Numbered from the stretch's first letter, positions 46,714-56,071 are shown. The stretch: DNA of 64,000 nt from Gemmobacter aquarius (GCF_003060865.1 NZ_CP028918.1:380001-444000); one strand, 5' to 3'. Program-made: numbers and translations. The notes: generated by a model from the letters alone, not told the origin.

Positions 46714-47730
46714 ATGATCCACAAGAACTGGCAAGAACTCATCAAGCCCACGCAATTGGTGGTGCGCCCCGGCGCCGATCCGGTGCGCGTGGCGACCGTG
46801 ATCGCCGAACCGCTCGAGCGGGGCTTCGGCCTCACGCTGGGCAACGCGCTGCGGCGCGTGCTGATGTCGTCGCTGCAAGGCGGCGCGATCACGAGCGTGC
46901 AGATCGACAACGTCCTGCACGAGTTCTCGTCGGTCGCCGGTGTGCGTGAAGACGTCACCGACATCGTGCTGAACCTCAAGGGCGTCAGCTTGAAGATGGA
47001 AGTCGAAGGGCCCAAGCGCCTGTCGATCTCGGCCAAGGGTCCGGGCGTCGTCACCGCTGGCGACATTTCCGAATCGAACGGCATCGAGGTTCTGAACAAA
47101 GACCACGTGATCTGCCATCTCGACGACGGCGCCGATGTGTTCATGGAACTGACCGTGAACACCGGCAAAGGTTATGTCGCCGCCGACAAGAACAAGCCCG
47201 AAGATGCACCGATCGGCCTTATCGCCATCGACGCCATCTTCTCGCCGGTCAAGAAAGTCAGCTACGAAGTCACCCCGACCCGCGAAGGTCAGGTTCTCGA
47301 CTATGACAAACTGACCATGAAGATCGAAACCAACGGCGCGCTGACCCCCGAAGACGCCGTGGCCTATGCCGCGCGCATCCTGCAGGACCAGCTGTCGATC
47401 TTCGTCAACTTCGACGAACCCGAATCGGCCAAGCTGGGCGAAGTCGACGCAGGGCTGGAATTCAATCCGCTCCTGCTCAAGAAAGTCGACGAGCTGGAGC
47501 TTTCGGTCCGTTCGGCGAACTGCCTGAAGAATGACAATATCGTCTACATCGGCGACCTGATCCAGAAAACCGAAGCCGAGATGCTCCGCACCCCGAACTT
47601 CGGCCGCAAGTCGCTGAACGAGATCAAGGAAGTGCTTTCGGGCATGGGCCTGCATCTCGGGATGGAAGTCGAAGACTGGCCGCCGGAAAACATCGAAGAT
47701 CTGGCCAAGCGATTCGAAGACCAGTTCTAA
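46714..47730 (+). CDS. rpoA: RNA polymerase subunit alpha
   Basis: RpoA dimerises to nucleate RNA polymerase. The 338-residue product has the N-terminal assembly domain ([34 protein letters not shown]) and a C-terminal domain that binds UP elements and activators ([47 protein letters not shown]). GGAGGCGACAGC precedes the start. Confidence 0.98.
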   Translation: MIHKNWQELIKPTQLVVRPGADPVRVATVIAEPLERGFGLTLGNALRRVLMSSLQGGAITSVQIDNVLHEFSSVAGVREDVTDIVLNLKGVSLKMEVEGPKRLSISAKGPGVVTAGDISESNGIEVLNKDHVICHLDDGADVFMELTVNTGKGYVAADKNKPEDAPIGLIAIDAIFSPVKKVSYEVTPTREGQVLDYDKLTMKIETNGALTPEDAVAYAARILQDQLSIFVNFDEPESAKLGEVDAGLEFNPLLLKKVDELELSVRSANCLKNDNIVYIGDLIQKTEAEMLRTPNFGRKSLNEIKEVLSGMGLHLGMEVEDWPPENIEDLAKRFEDQF

Positions 47731-47735
47731 GTTAC

Positions 47736-47759
47736 GTGGGGCGGGTCAAACCGCCCCAC
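47736..47759. repeat. Palindrome after rpoA
   Basis: The stem GTGGGGCGG/CCGCCCCAC has the loop GTCAAA, and TTAC precedes it. It is the closest relative of the GCGGGGTTAACCCCGC element in the fusA-tuf gap and lies in the rpoA-rplQ gap. Confidence 0.75.
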
Positions 47760-47866
47760 CTCCAAAATGCCCGGGCTGCCGGGGAAAACATGGGCAATTC
47801 CGCCCCAACGAAGCCCGGCCCTACGCAGGCTGTGCAACACAAAGCATAAACGTCCAGGAGACTATC

Positions 47867-48286
47867 ATGCGTCACTCGAACGGCTACCGTAAGCTGAACC
47901 GCACCCACGAACACCGCAAGGCGATGTTCGCGAACATGTCCGGCTCGCTCATCGAACACGAACAGATCAAGACCACCTTGCCGAAGGCCAAGGAATTGCG
48001 TCCGATCGTCGAAAAGCTGATCACGCTCGCCAAGCGCGGCGACCTGCACGCCCGCCGTCAGGCCCAGGCTGCGCTGAAAGAAGACAAGCATGTCGAGCGG
48101 CTGTTTGCCATCCTCGGCCCGCGCTACCAGTCGCGTCAGGGCGGCTATATCCGCATCATGAAGGCCGGTTTCCGCTACGGCGACATGGCCCCGATGGCGA
48201 TCATCGAGTTCGTGGATCGCGACACCTCGGCCAAGGGCGCCGCTGACCGGGCCCGCACCGAAGCGGCAGACGCCGCCGACGAATAA
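47867..48286 (+). CDS. rplQ: 50S ribosomal protein L17
   Basis: L17 lies near the tunnel exit. The 139-residue product begins [66 protein letters not shown] and has an acidic/Ala-rich tail ([14 protein letters not shown]) typical of alphaproteobacteria. AGGAGACT precedes the start. It ends the alpha cluster. Confidence 0.98.
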   Translation: MRHSNGYRKLNRTHEHRKAMFANMSGSLIEHEQIKTTLPKAKELRPIVEKLITLAKRGDLHARRQAQAALKEDKHVERLFAILGPRYQSRQGGYIRIMKAGFRYGDMAPMAIIEFVDRDTSAKGAADRARTEAADAADE

Positions 48287-48316
48287 GCCGCACGGCACCG
48301 CCAGCCAGATTATTCG

Positions 48317-48344
48317 AAAGGCCCGCTTCGGCGGGCTTTTCTTT
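48317..48344 (+). terminator. Terminator after rplQ
   Basis: The stem GCCCGC/GCGGGC with a TTCG loop is flanked by AAAG and TTTT and followed by CTTTT. Confidence 0.9.
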
Positions 48345-48472
48345 TGCGCGTTTTTCGCCATGGTCGACGCTGTATCGCCTTGTCAGCCGATACGGAACGT
48401 GTGCAATCTATGGATGCAGGAAATTACTTTCTTGCAATCATTAGTAATAAGGGAGCCCGGTTCGGGCACATC

Positions 48473-49087
48473 ATGGCAGAACGCAAGGCACTTTCTTTGC
48501 TGCTCGACAAGCTGAACGACCTTGCGCCGATGGGCTATACCGTCGGGTTGCACATCCGCTTTGCCACCCCGCTCGTCTATAAAAGCTCTTACCCCGCCGC
48601 GTGGGTCGACCAGTATAACTCGCAGTCCTATTACCTTCGCGACCCGCTGGTTTTCTGGGGCGTCGGGGTGGAAGGCACGACCCGTTGGAGCGCCATTCCC
48701 CTGCCTGATCCCTTCAGCGTCATGAAGAAGGCGGCGGCGCACGGGCTCCATTTCGGAGCAGTGTCTTCCTATGGGCCGATCACCTCGCGCTCGATCGTGG
48801 GCATCGCCCGCAAGGACCGGGAGTTCACGGACGAGGAGTTGGAGAGTTTGCGCGAGGCCACGATCCAGCTCCATATCGAGGCAAAGCCGTCAAGCGATCT
48901 GACACGGGCCCAGATCGAAGCGCTGCGTTGCCTTGCCAACGGGGACAGGCACGCGGCGGCGGCTGACAAACTGGGGATCACCGAAAGTGCGTTCAAGGCG
49001 CGGCTGAAGTCCGCCCGCATCCGGCTTGAGGCCAGAACCACGTCCGAGGCCATCAGGAAGGTGCGTGAATACCGCCTTCTCGAATGA
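48473..49087 (+). CDS. LuxR-family quorum-sensing regulator
   Basis: The 204-residue protein has an autoinducer-binding domain (about residues 5-135) with all the usual ligand residues: Trp44 and Tyr48 (AAWVDQY), Asp57-Pro58 (LRDP), Trp72 and Gly95. A C-terminal helix-turn-helix (about 143-204, LTRAQIEALRCLANG ... LGITESAFKARLKSARIRL) follows. The recognition helix is divergent (SAFKARL in place of the usual TVxxHL). It lies directly upstream of an AHL synthase gene. The start is uncertain: ATG 48410 would add 21 residues; neither has an ideal ribosome binding site. Confidence 0.85.
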   Translation: MAERKALSLLLDKLNDLAPMGYTVGLHIRFATPLVYKSSYPAAWVDQYNSQSYYLRDPLVFWGVGVEGTTRWSAIPLPDPFSVMKKAAAHGLHFGAVSSYGPITSRSIVGIARKDREFTDEELESLREATIQLHIEAKPSSDLTRAQIEALRCLANGDRHAAAADKLGITESAFKARLKSARIRLEARTTSEAIRKVREYRLLE

Positions 49088-49134
49088 CCGAGCCGTCCCC
49101 TTCACACGGTTAACCCCGAAGAAGGAGACTGACG

Positions 49135-49722
49135 ATGGAAGTGACGACCCTTTCCTTTGACAACCTGCACAACCATGGCACCCTCTTTGCCAATCTGCTG
49201 CGCGCCCGCCACCGGACCTTTATCGACGGTGCCGGATGGGACTTGCCGCAGGCCGATGGCATGGAGTTCGACCAATATGACACCCCCGCCAGCCGCTGGG
49301 TTGCGGTGCATGAACGCGGGCAGGTGCTGGCTGGCGTGCGGCTGACGCCGACGACGCATCGCTGCGGCATCTACACCTACATGATCCGTGACGCGCAGCT
49401 TGGGCTTCTGCCATCCATTCCGCGCGATCTGCTGCACTTTCCGGCACCCGTGGCCGCCAACGTCTGGGAATCGAGCCGCGTCTTCGTGTCCGACACGGTG
49501 CCCGCAGCGAACCGGATGCGGGTGCAGATGCAGCTTATCAGCGAAATGGTCATATCTGCCCGCATCTTGGGTGCCACGACGCTGCTCGGGATCATTCCCG
49601 AAAACTCGTGGCGTCTGGCACGGCGGGTCGGGCTTGATTGCGTCTCTGCCGGTCCAGTGATGGATACGGGCGGGGCAAGTTCGGTATGCGTGACCATCTC
49701 GATGCAGACGAAGCTGCATTAG
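49135..49722 (+). CDS. Acyl-homoserine-lactone synthase (LuxI family)
   Basis: The enzyme joins an acyl group from acyl-ACP to S-adenosylmethionine to make an AHL signal. The 195-residue protein keeps the family's invariant residues: Arg25, Phe29 and Trp35 (RHRTFIDGAGWDL), Glu44/Asp46/Asp49 (MEFDQYD), Arg69 (GVRLTPT), and Glu112/Arg115 (WESSRVFV). AAGGAG lies seven bases before ATG 49135. It is 47 bases after the luxR-type gene, so the pair is probably a complete quorum-sensing circuit. The acyl chain cannot be predicted. Confidence 0.93.
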   Translation: MEVTTLSFDNLHNHGTLFANLLRARHRTFIDGAGWDLPQADGMEFDQYDTPASRWVAVHERGQVLAGVRLTPTTHRCGIYTYMIRDAQLGLLPSIPRDLLHFPAPVAANVWESSRVFVSDTVPAANRMRVQMQLISEMVISARILGATTLLGIIPENSWRLARRVGLDCVSAGPVMDTGGASSVCVTISMQTKLH

Positions 49723-49754
49723 CTATCGCACCGGCTTGTGAACGGCCACGGCTT

Positions 49755-49796
49755 GCGGCGGTCGCCTCTGGTGCCCATACCAGAGGCGACAGCCGC
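49755..49796. other. Strong hairpin between luxI and the protease gene
   Basis: The stem GTCGCCTCTGGT/ACCAGAGGCGAC is extended by GCGGC/GCCGC after a one-base internal loop, with loop GCCCAT. No T run follows on the plus strand. It probably ends or separates the luxRI transcript. Confidence 0.6.
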
Positions 49797-49813
49797 CGCG
49801 CCAAAGGCCCGCC

Positions 49814-51196
49814 ATGTTTCGCATTCTTCCCCTAGCCGCCCTGATCGCCCTGACCCCGCTTGCGGGAACCGCCCAGACCGTGCCGACAAGCAGCGCCGAA
49901 ATCGCGCAAAGCTTCTCGCCGGTGGTCAAAGCTACAGCGCCTGCGGTGGTGAACATCTACGCCACGCGCGTTGTCGAACAGCGGGCCAGCCCGTTTGCAG
50001 GCGATCCGTTCTTTGACCAGTTCTTTCAGGCTTTCGGCGACAGCCAGCCCCGCGTGCAGAATTCGCTCGGGTCGGGCGTGGTTCTGACGGCCGATGGTAT
50101 CGTGGTGTCGAATTATCATGTGGTGGGTCAGGCAACCGAGATCCGCGTCGTGATGAACGACCGGCGCGAATATGCGGCCAAGGTCGTGCTGGGCGACGAA
50201 GCCTCGGATCTTGCGGTGCTCAGGCTGCAGGGTGCGAAAGATCTGCCTTTCGTTCCCCTGCGCGATTCGGACGAGATCGAGGTGGGCGATCTGGTGCTTG
50301 CCATCGGCAATCCCTTTGGCGTTGGCCAAACCGTGTCGCAGGGCATCGTTTCCGGGCTGGCGCGGTCGACCATGCAGCTTGGCAACGGGTCGGGCTATTT
50401 CATCCAGACCGATGCCGCCATCAACCCGGGCAATTCTGGCGGTGCCCTTGTCGATACCAAAGGCCGCCTTGTCGGCATCAACACCGCGATCCTGACCCGC
50501 AGCGGCGGGTCGCAGGGAATCGGCTTTGCCATTCCGGCCAATCTGGTCGCCAGCATCGTGAAGCAGGCCGAGACGGGGGCCACCCTGTTCCAGCGGCCCT
50601 GGGCCGGCCTGTCCGGGCAGGCAATGGACGCCAGCCTTGCCGATTCGCTTGGCTTGCCAAGCCCTGACGGGGTTCTGGTGTCCGATCTGCACCCCGACAG
50701 CCCCTTTGCCGCCGCCGGCATCCGCAAGGGCGATGTCATCCTCGCTTTGGGAGGAGAGCCGACGAACACCCCGCAAGAGATCATGTTCCGCCTTGCCTCG
50801 CTCGGCCTTGGCGCGCAAACGCGGATCGACTGGCTGCGCGACGGTACGGCGATGTCGGCCATCGTGACGTTGGCCGTTGCCCCCGACACGCCCGACCGTG
50901 ACAGCACCACCATCACCGCCGACGTGGCGCTGAACGGTCTGACCGTGGCCCGCATCAACCCCGCGGTTACCGCAGAACTCGACCTGCCGTTGAACGCGAC
51001 AGGCGTCGTGGTGACCGATGCCCAAGCCATCGCCGCCCGCGCCGGTTTCCAGCGGGGTGACATCGTCGTGGCGGTCAACGGGGTGGCGATCAACCTGCCC
51101 GCCGATGTGGCCGAGGCCGCTAACGAACCTACGCGCATCTGGTCTGTCGATCTTATACGGGGCGGGCAAAGCTTGCGGTTGCGCTTCCGCTTCTGA
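49814..51196 (+). CDS. Do-like periplasmic serine protease (DegP/DegQ family)
   Basis: This is an envelope quality-control protease. The 460-residue precursor has a signal peptide (MFRILPLAALIALTPLAGTA) and a trypsin-like domain with the triad His102 (SNYHVVG), Asp132 (EASDLAVLRL) and Ser208 (NPGNSGGAL). Two PDZ domains follow (about 270-360 and 370-455), the first with GVLVSDLHPDSPFAAAGIRKGDVIL. The second PDZ is present, so it is DegP/DegQ-like rather than DegS-like. The order with rarA, crcB and rluC is, from memory, typical of Rhodobacterales. Confidence 0.93.
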   Translation: MFRILPLAALIALTPLAGTAQTVPTSSAEIAQSFSPVVKATAPAVVNIYATRVVEQRASPFAGDPFFDQFFQAFGDSQPRVQNSLGSGVVLTADGIVVSNYHVVGQATEIRVVMNDRREYAAKVVLGDEASDLAVLRLQGAKDLPFVPLRDSDEIEVGDLVLAIGNPFGVGQTVSQGIVSGLARSTMQLGNGSGYFIQTDAAINPGNSGGALVDTKGRLVGINTAILTRSGGSQGIGFAIPANLVASIVKQAETGATLFQRPWAGLSGQAMDASLADSLGLPSPDGVLVSDLHPDSPFAAAGIRKGDVILALGGEPTNTPQEIMFRLASLGLGAQTRIDWLRDGTAMSAIVTLAVAPDTPDRDSTTITADVALNGLTVARINPAVTAELDLPLNATGVVVTDAQAIAARAGFQRGDIVVAVNGVAINLPADVAEAANEPTRIWSVDLIRGGQSLRLRFRF

Positions 51197-51234
51197 TCTT
51201 TCAACCAGCCCGCCCAGCCGCTAGTCTGGCACTC

Positions 51235-52542
51235 ATGGCAGATCTTTTCGACAGCCCGACCGGCACCACCCCCGAAGGCCCGCGCCCGCTGGCCGACCGC
51301 CTGCGCCCGCGCGCCTTGGCGCAAGTGATCGGTCAGGGCCATGTGCTGTCGCCCGAAGGTCCGCTTGGCGCGATGCTGGCCGCCAAAAGCCTGTCGTCGC
51401 TTATTCTCTGGGGGCCGCCCGGTGTGGGCAAGACCACGATAGCGCGCCTGCTGGCCGATGAAACCGACCTTGTCTTCGTGCAGATCTCGGCCATCTTCAC
51501 CGGCGTGCCGGACCTGAAAAAGGTGTTCGAACAGGCCCGCATCCGCCGCCAGAACGGGCGGGGCACGCTTTTGTTCGTCGATGAAATCCACCGTTTCAAC
51601 AAGGCACAGCAAGACGGTTTCCTGCCGCATATGGAGGATGGCACGATCCTTCTGGTGGGTGCGACCACCGAAAACCCCAGTTTCGAGCTGAACGCCGCGC
51701 TTCTGAGCCGCGCGCAGGTCATCGTGCTGGAACGGCTGAACCTGACCGATCTGGAACACATGGCGCAGCGGGCAGAGAAAGAGCTGAACCGCAACCTGCC
51801 CTTGACCGGCGAGGCGCGCGAGGCCCTGCTGGAAATGGCCGATGGAGACGGTCGCGGCCTGCTTAACCTGATCGAACAGGTTACGGCCTGGAAGCTCGAC
51901 AAGCCACTGGACCGGTCGCAGCTGTCCACCCGCCTGATGCGGCGGGCCACGCGGTACGACAAATCGGGCGATGAACATTACAATCTGATTTCCGCCCTGC
52001 ACAAATCGATCCGTGGGTCCGATCCGGACGCGGCGCTTTACTGGTTCGCCCGCATGCTGGAGGGCGGCGAAGACCCGCGTTTCCTTGCCCGCCGCCTGAC
52101 GCGCATGGCGGTCGAGGATATCGGCCTTGCCGACCCGCAGGCGCAAGAGGTCTGCCTGCAAGGCTGGCAAACCTATGAACGGCTTGGCAGCCCCGAGGGC
52201 GAGTTGGCGCTGGCGCAGGCGGTGGTCTATCTGGCGCTCGCGCCGAAATCGAACGCTGTCTACACCGCCTACAAGGCGGCGCGGGTCGCGGCGCGGGAAA
52301 CCGGCAGCCATGCGCCGCCCAAGCACATTCTGAACGCACCGACCAAGCTGATGAAGGACATCGGCTATGGCACGGGCTATGCTTATGACCATGATCAGGA
52401 AGACGGCTTTTCCGGTCAAGACTATTTCCCCGAAGGCATGAAGCGCCCGGTCTGGTATGCGCCGCCTGAGCGCGGGTTCGAGCGCGAATTGAAAAAGCGG
52501 GCCGAGTATTTTGCGAAACTCCGTGTCAAGCGACAGGGGTAA
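51235..52542 (+). CDS. rarA: Replication-associated recombination ATPase RarA (MgsA)
   Basis: RarA is an AAA+ ATPase acting at stalled replication forks. The 435-residue protein has Walker A GPPGVGKT (60-67), Walker B LLFVDEIHRFNKAQQD, sensor 1 GATTENPSFELN, and the C-terminal tetramerisation region (KSIRGSDPDAALYWFARMLEGGEDPRFLARRL). It follows the protease gene by 38 bases and probably shares its transcript. Confidence 0.96.
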   Translation: MADLFDSPTGTTPEGPRPLADRLRPRALAQVIGQGHVLSPEGPLGAMLAAKSLSSLILWGPPGVGKTTIARLLADETDLVFVQISAIFTGVPDLKKVFEQARIRRQNGRGTLLFVDEIHRFNKAQQDGFLPHMEDGTILLVGATTENPSFELNAALLSRAQVIVLERLNLTDLEHMAQRAEKELNRNLPLTGEAREALLEMADGDGRGLLNLIEQVTAWKLDKPLDRSQLSTRLMRRATRYDKSGDEHYNLISALHKSIRGSDPDAALYWFARMLEGGEDPRFLARRLTRMAVEDIGLADPQAQEVCLQGWQTYERLGSPEGELALAQAVVYLALAPKSNAVYTAYKAARVAARETGSHAPPKHILNAPTKLMKDIGYGTGYAYDHDQEDGFSGQDYFPEGMKRPVWYAPPERGFERELKKRAEYFAKLRVKRQG

Positions 52543-52600
52543 GCCTAGCGGTAAAGCCCTAAGGCTTCGTTAGCGCCGCGTTTTGCCTGTCTGCATCGGT

Positions 52601-52621
52601 TGTGCACAGGCTGTGCATCGC
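52601..52621. repeat. TGTGCACAG-type palindrome upstream of crcB
   Basis: TGTGCACAGGCTGTGCATCG contains a 15-base dyad TGCACAG-N-CTGTGCA. Read on the minus strand it matches the site at 62682-62702 with a single mismatch at the centre. It may be an operator. No fluoride-riboswitch-like fold was recognised in this 131-base gap. Confidence 0.6.
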
Positions 52622-52673
52622 CCGTTCGCCTGTAACGGTTGACAAATCGCGCCCATGGGCCGAAGGACGGGGC

Positions 52674-53036
52674 ATGATCTCGACCCTGTCCCAAGTCGCC
52701 CTTGGCGGTGCCATCGGTGCCGTGCTGCGTTTCCTCGTCGTCGCTGGCGCGGGGCGTATCTTGCCCGGCTGGCCGCTTGGAACGCTGGTTGTCAACGTGC
52801 TGGGCTGCTTTGTGATGGGGGTACTTTTCGTCACCCTCGGCCCCCGGAACCACCCGCTTCTGATGACCGGAGTTTTGGGCGGTTTCACTACATTCAGCGC
52901 CTTTTCCCTCGACGCCTTCAAGCTGTGGGAGGGCGGTGAACCCGTTCAGGCCGCGCTTTACACAGGGCTGTCGGTGGTGCTTTCCCTTCTCGCCTGCGCC
53001 ATGGGCGCGGCCCTTGCCCGCGGAGCCCTGACATGA
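52674..53036 (+). CDS. crcB: Fluoride channel CrcB/Fluc
   Basis: This small membrane protein (120 residues, four helices) exports fluoride as a dual-topology dimer. Family residues are present: Arg19 (GAIGAVLRF), Asn41 (TLVVNVLGCFVMG), and the TTFS track (GGFTTFSAFSLDAF, 72-75). ATG 52674 is chosen from homology; the longer upstream frame would overlap non-conserved sequence. The stop overlaps the rluC start (ATGA). Confidence 0.94.
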   Translation: MISTLSQVALGGAIGAVLRFLVVAGAGRILPGWPLGTLVVNVLGCFVMGVLFVTLGPRNHPLLMTGVLGGFTTFSAFSLDAFKLWEGGEPVQAALYTGLSVVLSLLACAMGAALARGALT

Positions 53037-54079
53037 GCGGCGTGAAACTTTTGACCGTATCCGAAGACGAAGGCGAACAGCGGCTAGACCGCTGGTTCAA
53101 AAGGCGTTTTCCGCAAATCACCCAAGGCGCCGTCGAAAAGATGTGCCGCACCGGGCAGGTCAGGGTCGATGGCGCCCGCGCCAAAGCCGCCGACCGCATC
53201 ATCCCCGGCCAGACGGTTCGTGTGCCCCCGCTGCCCGATGCCGAAGCGCCTTCGCGTCCCAAGGAAGGGGGCGTAAGTGCTGCTGACACAAAGATGATTC
53301 AGGACTGCGTCATCTTCAAAGACGAGCATATGATCGTCATAAACAAGCCTCCGGGGCTGCCCAGCCAGGGTGGTTCGGGGCAGGGGGACCGCCATGTCGA
53401 CGGGCTGACCGAGGCGCTGAAGTTCGGCTACAAGGACCGCCCGAAACTGGTGCACCGGCTTGATAAGGATACCTCGGGCCTTCTGATGCTCGCTCGCACC
53501 GACCGCGTGGCGCGGGGCCTGTCCGAGGCCCTGCGGCATCGCAACACCCGCAAGATATATTGGGCCGTGGTGGCCGGTGTTCCCAACCCGCGCAAGGGGT
53601 CTATCAAATACGGTCTGATGAAGGCGCCGGGCCATGGCAAGCGCGGCGAGGGTGAAAAGATGCTCTGCGTCCATCCGGGCAAGATGGACGAATTTCCCGA
53701 TGCAAAACGGGCACATACGGATTTCTTCACGCTCTGGTTCCTTGGCACGCGCCTGTCGTGGATGGCGCTTGAACCCGTGACCGGACGTACGCACCAGTTG
53801 CGCGCCCATATGGCCGAAATCGGGCATCCGATCGTTGGCGACGGCAAGTATGGTGGCGGCGAGTCCGAGAATATGGGCGATGGTTGGGGCGCCTCGATCG
53901 GGGGCGATCTGAGCCGCAAACTGCATCTGCATGCGCGGATGCTTTCGGTGGAACACCCGATCACGAAAAAGATGATGACCTTTACCGCCCCCTTGCCCGA
54001 CCACATGGCGCGGACGTGGAAGACGTTGGACTGGAAGGAAAATGACGTGCCGGCCGACCCGTTCGAGGTCTTCAAGTGA
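53033..54079 (+). CDS. rluC: RluA-family pseudouridine synthase
   Basis: The enzyme converts uridines of 23S rRNA to pseudouridine. The 348-residue protein has an N-terminal S4 RNA-binding domain (RLDRWFKRRFPQITQGAVEKMCRTGQVRVDGARAK) and the catalytic domain with Asp144 in HRLDKDTSGLL. The closing motif GRTHQLRAHMAEIGHPIVGDGKYGG is also present. RluC is the best guess; RluD or RluA specificity cannot be excluded by eye. It overlaps crcB and the following gene. Confidence 0.9.
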   Translation: MSGVKLLTVSEDEGEQRLDRWFKRRFPQITQGAVEKMCRTGQVRVDGARAKAADRIIPGQTVRVPPLPDAEAPSRPKEGGVSAADTKMIQDCVIFKDEHMIVINKPPGLPSQGGSGQGDRHVDGLTEALKFGYKDRPKLVHRLDKDTSGLLMLARTDRVARGLSEALRHRNTRKIYWAVVAGVPNPRKGSIKYGLMKAPGHGKRGEGEKMLCVHPGKMDEFPDAKRAHTDFFTLWFLGTRLSWMALEPVTGRTHQLRAHMAEIGHPIVGDGKYGGGESENMGDGWGASIGGDLSRKLHLHARMLSVEHPITKKMMTFTAPLPDHMARTWKTLDWKENDVPADPFEVFK

Positions 54080-54783
54080 GCGCATGGAAGGCCAAGCGTT
54101 TCTGGAAGGAAGTCACGATCGAGGCGGTCGCGGGCGGCTTCACCGTCCGGCTTGACGGGCGACCGGTCAAGACGCCGGCCAAGACATCGCTCGTGGTGCC
54201 AACGGTTGCCTTGGCCGATGCGATTGCGGCCGAGTGGAATGCCCAAAGCGGTTTGGTCAAGCCCGAGACGATGCCATTCACGCGGTCTGCCAATTCGGCG
54301 CTGGACAAGATCGTTCCGCAATTCGACGCGGTGGTCGAAATGCTGGCGGCTTATGGCGGGACCGATCTTCTTTGCTATCGCGCCATCGGTCCCGAGTCGC
54401 TGGTTGCGCGGCAAGCGGCTGGCTGGGACCCGCTGCTTGGCTGGGCGTCCGAAGCCTTGCGAGTGCCCTTGGTCGCTACCGCCGGGGTGATGCATATCGC
54501 ACAAGAACCGGCCTCTCTGGCGCGGTTGCACGCTATCGTCGCTTCGTTCAACCCTTTTGAACTGGCCGCTTTTCATGACCTCGTCGCGATTTCAGGGTCG
54601 TTGATCCTTGCGTTGGCGGTGACGCGCGGCAGGCTTTCGGCAGAAGCGGCCTGGGCGCTGTCGCGTATCGACGAGACCTGGCAGATCGAGCAATGGGGCG
54701 AGGACGAGGAAGCCGCCGCGTCCGAGGCCGTGCGTGAGGCGGACTTTCTGCAAGCGGGGCGATTCTACGCATTGTGCGGGTGA
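54076..54783 (+). CDS. ATP12-family ATP synthase assembly chaperone
   Basis: This 235-residue protein is of the ATP12 type, which in mitochondria and alphaproteobacteria assists F1-ATPase alpha-subunit assembly. It has KRFWKEVTIEAVAGGFTVRLDGRPVKTPAKTSLVVPT, AEWNAQSGLVKPETMPFTRSANSALDKI, and TDLLCYRA. It starts at GTG 54076, overlapping the rluC stop (GTGA). The frame closes upstream, so no alternative ATG exists near the conserved start. Confidence 0.9.
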   Translation: MSAWKAKRFWKEVTIEAVAGGFTVRLDGRPVKTPAKTSLVVPTVALADAIAAEWNAQSGLVKPETMPFTRSANSALDKIVPQFDAVVEMLAAYGGTDLLCYRAIGPESLVARQAAGWDPLLGWASEALRVPLVATAGVMHIAQEPASLARLHAIVASFNPFELAAFHDLVAISGSLILALAVTRGRLSAEAAWALSRIDETWQIEQWGEDEEAAASEAVREADFLQAGRFYALCG

Positions 54784-55016
54784 CAATCCTGCTTATTTCT
54801 TGTGCGCCCCTTGCGCTTGCTGCCTTATGACATAGCTAACGCGTTGCCAGCATTGCATATTGTGGTGCAGCAAGGCTTGGGCTTGACCTTTCAAACCGCT
54901 TTCGGGGAAACTCGCGATTACGGGAGAGGTTTTCGCCTAGGCACCTCCCTCCGCTTCGGCGGGGAAAAACAAAACGTCGCCCGGAATCGGGCGGTATAAC
55001 TCAGGAAGAGGTAAGA
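54784..55016 (+). promoter_or_regulatory. Upstream region of aapJ
   Basis: The 233-base gap should hold the transporter promoter. A hairpin CGCCCG/CGGGCG (54978-54993) abuts TATAAC (54994-55000 region), and AGGAAGAGG precedes ATG 55017. A TTGACC stands about 130 bases before the ATG without a matching -10 box. I cannot define the promoter. Confidence 0.35.
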
Positions 55017-56033
55017 ATGAAAAAATCCGTATTCCTCGGTGTCGTCGCAGCAACTGCGATGACCGCGGGCTTCGCTTCGGCTGCAACGCTTGACGACGTC
55101 AAGGCGCGTGGCGAGTTGCTTTGCGGGTCGAACACCGGTCTGACCGGTTTCGGTGCACCCGATGCAAACGGCAACTGGGTCGGCTTTGACGTGTCGCTGT
55201 GCCGTGCGGTTGCTGCCGCCGTGCTGGGCGACCCCTCCAAGGTGAAATTCGTCCCGACCACCGGTGAGACCCGTTTCACCGCACTGGCTTCGGGCGAAGT
55301 CGACCTGCTGGTCCGCAACTCGACTTGGACCTTTTCGCGCGACAACGACCTGAAGCTCGATTTCGTTGCGGTCAACTACTATGACGGTCAAGGTTTCATG
55401 GTCAAAAAAGACCTTGGCGTTTCTTCGGCCAAGGAACTCGATGGCGCCACCGTCTGCATTCAGACCGGCACCACGACCGAATTGAACCTTGCTGACTTCT
55501 TCAAGTTCAACAACATCACCTATACCCCCGTCACCGTGCAGGACGACTCGGAAGCGCAGCGCCAGTATCTGGCCGGTGCTTGCGACGCCTACACGACCGA
55601 CGCGTCGGGTCTGGCTGCATCGCGCGCCACCATGGCCGATCCGGAAAACCACATCATCCTTCCGGAAATCATCTCGAAAGAGCCGCTCGGCCCGGTCGTG
55701 CGCCATGGTGACAACCAATGGGGCGATATCGTCCGTTGGACCTATTTCGCGCTGCTGATCGCAGAAGAAAAAGGCATCACCAAAGCGAACATCGAAGAAG
55801 TTGCAGCCTCCTCGACCGACCCCGAAGTGCGCCGTCTGCTTGGCCTCGAAGGGGATTCGGGCGTCATGATGGGTCTGGACAACAGCTGGGCGAAGAACGC
55901 CATTGCCGCCAACGGCAACTACGGCGAAATCTTCGAAGCCAACATCGGCACGTCGACCCCGATCGGTCTGGCGCGCGGCCTGAACGCGCTGTGGACCCAG
56001 GGCGGCCTGCAGTACGCGCCCCCGCTGCGCTAA
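55017..56033 (+). CDS. aapJ: General L-amino-acid ABC transporter, binding protein
   Basis: This periplasmic binding protein of the Aap/Bzt type (bztA in Rhodobacter) takes up Glu, Gln, Asp and related amino acids. The 338-residue precursor has a signal peptide (MKKSVFLGVVAATAMTAGFASA). TLDDVKARGELLCGSNTGLTGFGAPDANGNWVGFDVSLCRAVAAAVLGD follows, with the disulfide cysteines of this family. It ends GGLQYAPPLR. A terminator-like hairpin follows, which probably makes it more abundant than the permeases. Confidence 0.94.
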   Translation: MKKSVFLGVVAATAMTAGFASAATLDDVKARGELLCGSNTGLTGFGAPDANGNWVGFDVSLCRAVAAAVLGDPSKVKFVPTTGETRFTALASGEVDLLVRNSTWTFSRDNDLKLDFVAVNYYDGQGFMVKKDLGVSSAKELDGATVCIQTGTTTELNLADFFKFNNITYTPVTVQDDSEAQRQYLAGACDAYTTDASGLAASRATMADPENHIILPEIISKEPLGPVVRHGDNQWGDIVRWTYFALLIAEEKGITKANIEEVAASSTDPEVRRLLGLEGDSGVMMGLDNSWAKNAIAANGNYGEIFEANIGTSTPIGLARGLNALWTQGGLQYAPPLR

Positions 56034-56042
56034 TCGCTACAG

Positions 56043-56071
56043 GGGCGCGCGGGAAACTGCGCGCCCTTTTT
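56043..56071 (+). terminator. Attenuating terminator between aapJ and aapQ
   Basis: The eight-base-pair stem GGGCGCGC/GCGCGCCC is followed by five Ts, ten bases after the aapJ stop. Partial read-through is needed for the permease genes unless a second promoter exists. Confidence 0.8.

Noticed and set aside
48905-49080. LuxR helix-turn-helix read as a pseudogene
   Set aside because: The recognition helix is divergent, but the frame is intact to the end, the domain length is normal and the ligand residues are all present.
52543-52673. Fluoride riboswitch before crcB
   Set aside because: The short gap lacks the conserved GGNGATG-type junction I would expect; only the TGTGCACAG dyad is seen.
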